Assembly: GCA_035604475.1 (NCBI GenBank)
Contig: DATNIJ010000319.1
Location: 1 to 14,278, forward strand
DNA length: 14,278 nt
Source of the DNA: DASPPM01 sp035604475
GTDB lineage: Bacteria > Pseudomonadota > Alphaproteobacteria > JACZXZ01
Reading direction: 5' to 3'
In this document: positions 6,900 through 12,681 of the stretch, one piece after another
How the letters are laid out: every line of letters starts with the position of its first letter
How positions within the stretch are numbered: the first letter of the stretch is position 1
Notes under the pieces: model-generated
Database searches by the model: none
The model's input: only the letters and a program-made list of their open reading frames with translations
Told to the model about the DNA's origin: nothing
Made by a program: the position numbers and the translations under genes

Positions 6900-8060
6900 A
6901 TGTCGATGCCTTCCGAAAGCGAGATGTTCGAGCCCAGGCATTACGAGGCGGTGCGGCGGCCGCTGCTCGAGGCCGAGACGCTGCCGCCCTGGTGCTACAC
7001 CTCGGAGCGCTTCTACGCGCGCGAGGTCGAGCGCATCTTCAGGAAGGTTTGGAACTTCCTCGGCGCCGCCGACCAGATCCCCAACCCGGGCGACTACTTC
7101 ACGCTCGACTTCGCCGGCATCCCGCTCATCGTGCTGCGCGATGCGGCCGGCCAGCCGCGCGCCTTCGCGAACTCCTGCCGCCATCGCGGCTCGGAGCTCC
7201 TCTCCGGCAGAGGCAACTGCAAGGTCATCCAGTGCCCCTATCACAGCTGGAGCTACGCGCTCGACGGCAGGCTCAAGGCGGCACCGGAGATGCAGAAGAC
7301 CCGCGGTTTCGACCCCGCTTCCTACGGCTTGGTCCCGCTTCGGCTCGAGACGTGGGACGGCTTCCTTTTCGTCACCTTCGCGTCCGAGGCGCCTCCGCTC
7401 CTCTCCTTCCTCGGCGAGCTTCCCGAGAAGGTCGCCCCTTATCGGCTGGAGGAGATGGCCTGCGCGCGGCGGCGCGAGTTCGTCATGGAGTGCAACTGGA
7501 AGCTCTTCGTCGAGAATGCCAAGGAGTCCTACCACATCGCGACCGTGCATCGCGCGACGATCAACCGCTACGCATCCGTGCGCATGGCCGGCTATTGGGT
7601 CGAGGAGGCGAAGGGCGAATACGTCGTCACCTTCGCCCAGCATGACGGCAGCATGGCGCTCCTCAAGGGCGACAAGGGCTTCCCCACGAACGAGAGTCTC
7701 GAGGGCCGGCGCGAGGCGGGCGGCACTACGGCCCCCCTCATCTATCCCTCAACCTACCTCGCCTGCACCATCGACTGCGCCTGGTACCTCGAGCTGCATC
7801 CGCTCGGGCCGGCGCGCACGCGGCTCATCCACGGAGCGCTCTTCCCCAAGAGCCGGCTCGCGCGGCCGGACTTCGCGGACGTTGCCGCCAACTATTACAA
7901 GCGCTGGGACATCACGATCGAGGAGGACATCGTCGCCTCGGAGCGCCAGCAGCGGGGACTGTCCTCGCCCTTCGCACTGCCGGGCCGCTTTGCCCACCGC
8001 GAGCCGCTCGTCCACGAGATCGACAACTGGGTCCTCGATCGCGTGCTCGACCGGCGCTGA
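6900..8060 (+). CDS. Rieske non-heme iron oxygenase, alpha (catalytic) subunit
   Basis: The 386-residue protein has an N-terminal Rieske [2Fe-2S] domain with Cys93-X-His95 (NSCRHRGSEL) and Cys112-X2-His115 (CPYHSW). The C-terminal catalytic domain supplies mononuclear iron ligands His212 and His217 (ESYHIATVH) and probably Asp343 (IEEDIVASERQQ). The usual bridging Asp before the first His is Glu209, as reported for carnitine monooxygenase CntA and related enzymes acting on quaternary amines. Such enzymes hydroxylate or demethylate small organics with O2 and electrons from a separate reductase. The ATG at 6900 is chosen because GGAG (6889-6892) lies seven bases upstream; an ATG two codons later is possible. 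The same frame is open far upstream, but that part is a shadow of the dehydrogenase. It converges on the amidohydrolase 31 bp away. Substrate and reductase partner are not evident. Confidence 0.92.
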   Translation: MSMPSESEMFEPRHYEAVRRPLLEAETLPPWCYTSERFYAREVERIFRKVWNFLGAADQIPNPGDYFTLDFAGIPLIVLRDAAGQPRAFANSCRHRGSELLSGRGNCKVIQCPYHSWSYALDGRLKAAPEMQKTRGFDPASYGLVPLRLETWDGFLFVTFASEAPPLLSFLGELPEKVAPYRLEEMACARRREFVMECNWKLFVENAKESYHIATVHRATINRYASVRMAGYWVEEAKGEYVVTFAQHDGSMALLKGDKGFPTNESLEGRREAGGTTAPLIYPSTYLACTIDCAWYLELHPLGPARTRLIHGALFPKSRLARPDFADVAANYYKRWDITIEEDIVASERQQRGLSSPFALPGRFAHREPLVHEIDNWVLDRVLDRR

Positions 8061-8091
8061 GCAGCCGGCAGGCCGCCCCGCGCCACGGCCC

Positions 8092-9489
8092 TCAAATGAC
8101 CGGCCAAAGGGGTGCCGCCACGTCCGCCAGCCCCGCCCGCTTGGCGAGATGGCGCGCGCGGTCGCGCGCCTCCTCGTAGAGGTCCCGCTCGTTGAGTGTT
8201 AAGACCTTCTTGTCTCGCATGACGCAGCGCCCCTCGACGAGGACGGTGTCCACCGAGCCCCCGTGCGCCGAATAGACGAGGTTGGCGATCGGATTGTGCA
8301 CCGGCTGCCACTCAGGCCGCATGATGTCGATGATGGTAATGTCGGCCTTCTTGCCCGCCTCGAGCGAGCCGAGCTCGCCGTCCCACAAGAGCGAGCGCGC
8401 GCCGTTGATGGTGATCATCTCGACGGCGGTCTCGGGTCTGATGACCTTCGGATCGAGGCGCGCCTCGTGGTAGCCGCCGACCAGGAGGAAGGTCTGGCGG
8501 ATGGCGTCGAGGAAGTTCCCGGACATCGCCGAATCCGAGCCGAGCGAGAGTGTGATGCCGAGCTCGTGCATCTCGGGAGCCTTGCCGTGGGAGATGTTGC
8601 CCATCGCCTGATGGAAGGTGGCACCCGGTGCTAGGGAGACCTTCACGTCGTGCTGCTTGAGCAGCATCAGCTCCTTGGTGTCGACCCAGCCCATGTGCAT
8701 GAGCAAGAGGTTCGGGCCGAGCAGGCCCAACTTGTCGAGCCGGCCGATGTCGCCCATGCCGTATTTCAGGTGCGAGGCGACGGTCTCGTCCCTGTTCTCG
8801 CAGGCATGTCCCAGGATGCCGACGCCGCGCTTGCTCGCGAGTGCGGAGAGCCGGCGCAGGAGATCGTCGGAGCAGGCGACCGGCACGCGCATCGAGAACC
8901 ACGCCTTGAGGCGGCCGCCGAAGGCGCCGTCGTACTCGCGCACCATCTCGTCGGCGCGCATGAGTGCCTCATCCACGGGCTCGAAGAAATTGCGCGGGAG
9001 GTTCCCCATCGAGGTCTGCCCCATGTCGAAGACCGTGCGTGCGATCATGCCGCGGATGCCGCTCTCGCCGGTCGCGCGCGCGGTCTCGGCGGGGAAGTAG
9101 TTGCCGGGATCGGCGAAGCAGGTGATGCCCGCGCGGATGAGCTCGAGCTGCGCGAGCCGCGCGGCGCAGAGCGCGTCGCCCGCGTCCATGTGGGCCTCGA
9201 CGACCCAGAGCCGTCTGAACAGGCGCTCCGGCCCGGAATAGGCCTCGTCGCCGAGGCCGCGGCCGAGCTGCTGCGCGTTGTGGATGTGGGTGTCGAAAAG
9301 ACCGGGGAGCACGAGCCTGCCGCGGGCGTCGATCGTCTCGTCCGGGGCGAAGTGCGGCGGCATGTCGGAAGCCTTTCCGACCGCAACGATGCGCCCGCCC
9401 TCGATCGCCACGGCGCCGTCGCGGATGATGCGGCGGCCCTTGTCGACGGTCACCAGGAAATCGGCATCCTTGATCAGGATCTTCTGCAT
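8092..9489 (-). CDS. Amidohydrolase-superfamily deaminase/hydrolase (TrzA/AtzA/MtaD-like)
   Basis: A 465-residue cytosolic metal-dependent hydrolase with the subgroup's normal length and architecture: N-terminal beta-sandwich, TIM barrel, and beta-sandwich closing at about 380-425. Metal and catalytic residues are readable: His68 and His70 (LFDTHIH), His228 and Glu231 (GHACEN), His265 (LLMHMGW), and Asp319 (LGSDSAMSGN). This matches the mononuclear Zn arrangement known for TrzN-type enzymes. The block that is normally H-C-P around residue 286 reads SLAPGATFHQAMG, so a usually conserved histidine is Leu here. Family members deaminate purine-like or S-adenosyl compounds, dechlorinate triazines or hydrolyse guanidine-like groups; this branch is generally uncharacterised. 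The start is preceded by GGAG eight bases upstream. It is separated from the HEPN gene by 104 bp on the same strand. Confidence 0.9.
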   Translation of the reverse strand: MQKILIKDADFLVTVDKGRRIIRDGAVAIEGGRIVAVGKASDMPPHFAPDETIDARGRLVLPGLFDTHIHNAQQLGRGLGDEAYSGPERLFRRLWVVEAHMDAGDALCAARLAQLELIRAGITCFADPGNYFPAETARATGESGIRGMIARTVFDMGQTSMGNLPRNFFEPVDEALMRADEMVREYDGAFGGRLKAWFSMRVPVACSDDLLRRLSALASKRGVGILGHACENRDETVASHLKYGMGDIGRLDKLGLLGPNLLLMHMGWVDTKELMLLKQHDVKVSLAPGATFHQAMGNISHGKAPEMHELGITLSLGSDSAMSGNFLDAIRQTFLLVGGYHEARLDPKVIRPETAVEMITINGARSLLWDGELGSLEAGKKADITIIDIMRPEWQPVHNPIANLVYSAHGGSVDTVLVEGRCVMRDKKVLTLNERDLYEEARDRARHLAKRAGLADVAAPLWPVI

Positions 9490-9593
9490 CGTTGCTGCTC
9501 CGAGGGTGGCGGGAAATACGTATCACGCGCCGGTGGGATCGACTACGTGACGCCAAGATAGCCGATGCCCATTGTGACTATCCCCAGCGTTGA

Positions 9594-9983
9594 TTATGCC
9601 GGAGGATCCGTGAGCTCGGCGACAGCCCTTTGGATCGCTGCCTCGATCTCGCTGATCCAGCTAACGATCTCGTCGCGCCCAGGAATGCTCGGCTCCAAGT
9701 CCTCTTCCGGGTATCGGAAGGCGATGGCATAGGGCGTCAAGCGCCCCAGCGACGCGAGTGCGAAGCGAGACCGGTCGGCAGACGATAATCGATCGGCGAG
9801 AGTGTCGATGTCATGACTCTTCGGCGGCTCGATTCCACGGTGGACCAAAATCGCCTTCACCAACTTCTCGGCGGCTTGCTGGCAGTGGTAGGCCGCAAAG
9901 CCCGGCAGAAAATGGGGGCCGTCGATGCAATTGCGCGCGGCGAGGAGGTCTCCGCGCGCGATCTCGAGCCAGCGCAGCACCAT
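9594..9983 (-). CDS. HEPN-domain protein, putative toxin-type partner of the MNT gene
   Basis: The ATG at 9983 gives a 129-residue all-helical protein beginning MVLRWLEIARGDLLAARN, the natural HEPN start. A TTG at 10001 would add six residues and overlap the MNT gene by 17 bp. HEPN landmarks are AYHCQQAAEKLVKAILVHRG (31-50), PPKSHDIDTLADRL (53-66) and IAFRYPEED (87-95). The Arg49...His57 spacing (seven residues between) is one longer than the usual R-X4-6-H ribonuclease motif, so nuclease activity is plausible but not proven. The ATG lies one base after the MNT stop codon (TGA-T-ATG), implying tight coupling. Known HEPN/MNT pairs act as toxin-antitoxin modules in which the nucleotidyltransferase inactivates the HEPN RNase by adding AMP. 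This product resembles the PF05168-type HEPN rather than DUF86 HepT, so function in detail is inference. Confidence 0.85.
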   Translation of the reverse strand: MVLRWLEIARGDLLAARNCIDGPHFLPGFAAYHCQQAAEKLVKAILVHRGIEPPKSHDIDTLADRLSSADRSRFALASLGRLTPYAIAFRYPEEDLEPSIPGRDEIVSWISEIEAAIQRAVAELTDPPA

Positions 9984-9984
9984 A

Positions 9985-10323
9985 TCAGACGCGGTAGACA
10001 AGCCGCCCCCGATGCCATGCCACGTAGCTCAAGCTTCCGACCTGGCGCTTCAGCGCCTCAAAGCGCGATTGCCGCGTCGGTATGACGTCGGCGGCTATGC
10101 CGCTGCCGCGAATTGCCGCATAGCCGGCCACGACGGTCAGCTGCTCCGGAGGCGTATCGTCCGGAACAACGACGAGCAAGTCCCAATCGCTCTCGCCTCC
10201 CGCGCGGCCTTCGGCGCGGCTGCCGAAGAGATAGACCGCCTGGGGCTGGAAGGCGGGGACGATGCGGTCGAGGAGCGCCCGCAGGGCCGGCTCCTTCTTC
10301 GTCGGGGGACTTACATCGGACAT
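9985..10323 (-). CDS. MNT-type minimal nucleotidyltransferase, putative antitoxin of the HEPN pair
   Basis: A 112-residue protein containing the polymerase-beta-like minimal nucleotidyltransferase fold. The signature G34-S35-X10-D46-X-D48 (FGSRAEGRAGGESDWDLL) is intact, and a third acidic residue, Asp79 in IAADVIP, completes the expected metal-binding triad, so it should be catalytically competent. In characterised HEPN/MNT systems this enzyme transfers AMP to the partner toxin. The ATG at 10323 has GAGG nine bases upstream. It is the first gene of the pair, and its promoter must lie in 10324-10460, where the truncated livF tail and inverted repeats sit. The C-terminal QVGSLSYVAWHRGRLVYRV is typical of short MNT partners. 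Confidence 0.88.
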   Translation of the reverse strand: MSDVSPPTKKEPALRALLDRIVPAFQPQAVYLFGSRAEGRAGGESDWDLLVVVPDDTPPEQLTVVAGYAAIRGSGIAADVIPTRQSRFEALKRQVGSLSYVAWHRGRLVYRV

Positions 10324-10360
10324 ATATTGCCGCCTCTGTTGTCCACTTCTACACCCCCGG

Positions 10361-10377
10361 CTGCAATGTTGGAAGCG
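10361..10377 (+). repeat. Left arm of an imperfect 17-bp inverted repeat
   Basis: CTGCAATGTTGGAAGCG here matches the reverse complement of 10527-10543 (CCGCAATGTTGGAGGCG) at 15 of 17 positions. The arms bracket the truncated livF tail and are 149 bp apart. Both arms read ATG-TTG-GA(A/G)-GC inward, so they could be element termini or two copies of a small gene start. No transposase lies between them. Confidence 0.5.
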
Positions 10378-10388
10378 CTGGCGGCTCG

Positions 10389-10455
10389 GGCGCTCACGCG
10401 CCGAGATAGAATTGCCGGATGAGCTCGTTGTTGCTGAGCTCCTCGGTCGAGCGCC
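10389..10455 (-). pseudogene. livF: Truncated duplicate of the livF 3' end (last 19 codons plus stop)
   Basis: On the minus strand this segment encodes RSTEELSNNELIRQFYLGA and a TGA stop (10394-10396), exactly the C-terminus of the intact LivF encoded at 11950-12681. The nucleotide match to 11945-12011 is 66 of 67. The one difference (10400 versus 11956) is a synonymous Gly codon change. To the right the match stops abruptly and the rest of livF is absent. To the left only a loose GGCGGC-containing similarity continues for about 15 bases. It cannot make a functional ATPase. It forms a direct repeat with the livF copy, bracketing the DUF4189 and DoxX genes. Confidence 0.9.
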
Positions 10456-10526
10456 TCTGACCCTTATCGGGCGCTTGGTTTGTGGCCGGACGCGATCTCG
10501 CTCGGCCGACGTGTCGGTGCGCAGCC

Positions 10527-10543
10527 CGCCTCCAACATTGCGG
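10527..10543 (-). repeat. Right arm of an imperfect 17-bp inverted repeat
   Basis: The reverse complement of this site matches 10361-10377 at 15 of 17 bases. It lies 72 bp to the right of the livF remnant and 137 bp before the DUF4189 start codon. Confidence 0.5.
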
Positions 10544-10679
10544 TCTTCCTTTGCAATACTCGCCTGCGCCAGTCATCCTCGAGCCGAACACGTCGTGGCG
10601 GGGGCTGGCGAGAGGCAGGTCGGACTTGGGCCGGGTCCAGCTGCTCGTCGGCAGGTGAGACGGGAAGGAGAGTGCCGTT

Positions 10680-11168
10680 ATGCCGCGATTTCCTTTCATC
10701 TTGCTTTTGAGCTTCATCTTCGGCGGAGCGGCGCCGCTCGCCTCGGCCTGGGCCGGCGACGTCAACCTCTGCATCGACCAATGCTTCAGTACGTTTCGGC
10801 CCCCCGCTGACTGCCCCTCCTGCACAGGGCAACGGGACCTATGCTTAAAGCAATGCAGCAAGGTAGGGCCTTCTTACGGCGCCATCGCCTATGGACGCAC
10901 GAGCGGGGCCTGGGGCTCGTCCTATCAGTGGGACAGCCAGGTGAAAGCCGAAAGCACCGCCATGCAGAACTGCCAGAAGAACGGCAACGACTGCGAAGTG
11001 ATGGTGTGGTTCCATGACGAATGCGGTGCCGTGGCCGCAGGCGATGGCGGAACCGCCTTTTGGGGCCTCGGCGATGGCGAAGGGCAGGCGCGGGAGGACG
11101 CCGTGAACAAGTGCGTGCAAGGCGGGGGCAAAAATTGCGAGATAGAGGCCGCGCAGTGCTCGAGGTGA
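10680..11168 (+). CDS. Exported DUF4189 protein with an N-terminal Cys-rich segment
   Basis: The 162-residue product starts with a signal peptide: hydrophobic core FPFILLLSFIFGGAAPLASA, likely cut after AWA at about residue 25. Next comes a Cys-rich stretch (residues 31-59) with CIDQC, CPSC and CLKQC, i.e. C-X3-C, C-X2-C, C-X3-C. From about residue 66 follows a DUF4189 domain: YGAIAYGRTSGAWGSSYQWD, then an ALA-like repeat with NC...DCEVMVWFHDECGAVAAGD, and a second AREDAVNKCVQGGGKNCEIE ending in QCSR. The mature chain has 12 cysteines, an even number consistent with disulfides in the periplasm. The DUF4189 function is unknown. The start follows AAGGAG (10665-10670) by nine bases. The gene is alone on its strand inside the segment bounded by the livF direct repeat and converges on the DoxX-like gene. 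Confidence 0.85.
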   Translation: MPRFPFILLLSFIFGGAAPLASAWAGDVNLCIDQCFSTFRPPADCPSCTGQRDLCLKQCSKVGPSYGAIAYGRTSGAWGSSYQWDSQVKAESTAMQNCQKNGNDCEVMVWFHDECGAVAAGDGGTAFWGLGDGEGQAREDAVNKCVQGGGKNCEIEAAQCSR

Positions 11169-11214
11169 GGGTCAACACCCGCCTATGGCGAGAGCGCGCG
11201 CCGCGCCGGGAACG

Positions 11215-11226
11215 CGAAACGTTTCG
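11215..11226. promoter_or_regulatory. Perfect 12-bp palindrome CGAAACGTTTCG (LacI/Cra-like operator shape)
   Basis: GAAACGTTTC with a central CG is the core shape of several LacI-family operators (Cra, PurR). It sits 47 bp after the DUF4189 stop and about 600 bp from the DoxX start, between convergent genes, so no obvious promoter is controlled. It may equally be chance or a weak RNA hairpin. The surrounding 249 bp (11169-11417) contains no gene. Confidence 0.2.
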
Positions 11227-11417
11227 TCTCAATCCACCCACACCCGCTACAGGTATGCTCGGAAAGGGCGTGATGTCTCCTCCTAGCACTTCCGCGACAT
11301 CCCCTGTCACGGGAAGGCCGGTTTCGGCGAGGCGGTGCGCGCCGCCCTGGCTCTACGCGCGCGATTCGGAGCCGCCGGAAGGCGATTGAGCCGTAAAGGC
11401 TCGCGGCGCGGCCGCTC

Positions 11418-11831
11418 TTAATCGGCGCTCGAGCCGTGTGCGTGCCGCGTGCCGTCCAAGCTCAAAGGCCCACCGCCTGCGAAGAAGAGGTAGAGGAAGA
11501 GGAAGCAATAGAGGATTGCAGCGTCGCCGGCGTTGAGGAGCGGGAAGAAGCTGCGCGGAAAGTGCACCATGAAATAGGCGACCGCCATGTCCCCCGCCAG
11601 GATGAATGCGACCGGGCGCGTCCACAGGCCGACCAGCACGAGCAGGCTGCCGACAATCTCGATCACGCCCTGGATACCCAGGAGCGAGAACAGCGCCGGC
11701 CCGGGGTTGGGCGAAGGCGGAAACCCGAGCAGCTTCGCCGTGCCGTGCTCGAGGAAGAGCAAGGCCGCGACGATGCGCACCACCGCGAGCATGCATGGCG
11801 ACCATTTCTCGAAAGCGCCGAAATTTGCCAT
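11418..11831 (-). CDS. DoxX-family integral membrane protein
   Basis: A 137-residue inner-membrane protein with about four hydrophobic helices (approximately 14-28, 48-70, 73-90, 103-120). DoxX hallmarks are the first-helix end LFLEHGTAKLLGFP (25-38), GIQGVIEIVGSLLVLVGLWTR in the second helix, GDMAVAYFMVHFP (80-92) and NAGDAAILYCFLFLYLFFAG (100-119). Members named after the thiosulfate:quinone oxidoreductase subunit are usually of unknown function; some are linked to redox stress in membranes. The ATG is preceded by an AAGGGGGG ribosome binding site. It ends convergently with the DUF4189 gene, and its upstream 118 bp separate it from the livF stop codon, so it could be read from the liv transcript unless a promoter or terminator lies there. 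Confidence 0.88.
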   Translation of the reverse strand: MANFGAFEKWSPCMLAVVRIVAALLFLEHGTAKLLGFPPSPNPGPALFSLLGIQGVIEIVGSLLVLVGLWTRPVAFILAGDMAVAYFMVHFPRSFFPLLNAGDAAILYCFLFLYLFFAGGGPLSLDGTRHAHGSSAD

Positions 11832-11944
11832 GGCACACGCCCCCCCCTTGTTGGATCACACTCTGATACAGTATTTCCGACCCTCACGGCTAGCTACGGC
11901 ATTCACACATCCTCGTGATCGACCACGACGCGAAGGCGGCGATA

Positions 11945-12011
11945 GGCGCTCACGCCCCGAGATAGAATTGCCGGATGAGCTCGTTGTTGCTGAGCTCCTC
12001 GGTCGAGCGCC
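11945..12011 (-). repeat. livF-resident copy of the 67-bp direct repeat
   Basis: This is the 3' end of intact livF: 19 terminal codons, two bases of the next codon, the stop codon and five bases beyond. It repeats in the same orientation at 10389-10455 with one mismatch. The copies start 1556 bp apart. The match ends inside livF at 12011, where the next base differs (C here, T in the other copy). Confidence 0.9.
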
Positions 12012-12681
12012 CCTCGAAGGCGATCTTGCCGTGGACGATGACGTAGCCGCGATCGGCGATGCGGATGGCCTGGCTGAAGTTCTGCTCCGCCATGAGCACG
12101 GTGAGGCCGTGGTGCTCCTTGAGCTCCTTGATCTTCTCGATCACGTGCTGCACGAGAAGCGGTGCCAACCCGACCGAGGGCTCGTCGATGAGGAGGATGC
12201 GGGGCGCCGACATCAGCGCGCGCGCAAGCGCCAGCATCTGCTGCTCGCCCCCGCTCATGCTGGCGGCGAGCTGGCGGCGGCGCTCCATGAGGCGCGGGAA
12301 CGCCTCGTAGCAGAACGCGAGGTTGCGGTCGATCCCGACCCGCGCCGCCCGGCGAAAGGCCCCGAGCAGCAGGTTCTCCTCGACCGTGAGCTTGGCGAAG
12401 AGGCGCCTTCCCTCCGGGACGAGCGTGATGCCGAGCTCGACGATCTCCTCCGTCGTCCTGCCGACGAGATCCTGCCGCACCCCCTCGATCTCGGCGGTGA
12501 TGCTGCCCGCACTCGGCCGCACGATGCCCATGACGCATTTCATGAGCGTGCTCTTGCCGTTGCCGTTGGTGCCGAGGAGCGCCACCGTCTCCTGATTGCC
12601 GACCGTGATCGAGATGTCCTCGAGTGCGCGGACCGAGCCGTAGGCGGCGTGCAGCCCTTGGATCGAGAGGCTATTCGCCAA
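11950..12681 (-). CDS. livF: Branched-chain amino acid-type ABC importer ATPase LivF
   Basis: The 243-residue ATPase has Walker A GTNGNGKST (37-45), LivF-type VPEGRRLFAKLTVEENL (88-104) in the Q-loop region, signature MSGGEQQMLALARAL (142-156), Walker B ILLIDEPSVGLAP (162-174) and LMAEQNFSQA at the switch region (Glu-Gln instead of His, normal for LivF). It starts with TTG at 12681: GAGGG lies six bases upstream, no ATG is available before the in-frame stop at 12691-12693, and the start sits 11 bp inside livG, so translation is coupled. HAAT importers take up branched-chain amino acids, but also amides, urea or aromatic acids, so the substrate is open. Its 3' 67 bp are duplicated at 10389-10455. 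Confidence 0.93.
   Translation of the reverse strand: MANSLSIQGLHAAYGSVRALEDISITVGNQETVALLGTNGNGKSTLMKCVMGIVRPSAGSITAEIEGVRQDLVGRTTEEIVELGITLVPEGRRLFAKLTVEENLLLGAFRRAARVGIDRNLAFCYEAFPRLMERRRQLAASMSGGEQQMLALARALMSAPRILLIDEPSVGLAPLLVQHVIEKIKELKEHHGLTVLMAEQNFSQAIRIADRGYVIVHGKIAFEGRSTEELSNNELIRQFYLGA

Larger units (their letters stand above)
10324..10679. other. Gene-free junction region (356 bp) with livF remnant and inverted repeats
   Basis: No intact gene is present. The region holds two 17-bp imperfect inverted repeats (10361-10377, 10527-10543), between them the 67-bp copy of the livF 3' end (10389-10455), and at its right end the AAGGAG ribosome binding site of the DUF4189 gene. It must also contain divergent promoters for the MNT/HEPN pair (-) and the DUF4189 gene (+). 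The rest resembles scrambled coding sequence, and no transposase is recognisable. Confidence 0.55.

Noticed and set aside
8650..9561. 303-codon plus-strand open frame opposite the amidohydrolase
   Set aside because: It is a shadow of the minus-strand amidohydrolase with all metal ligands.
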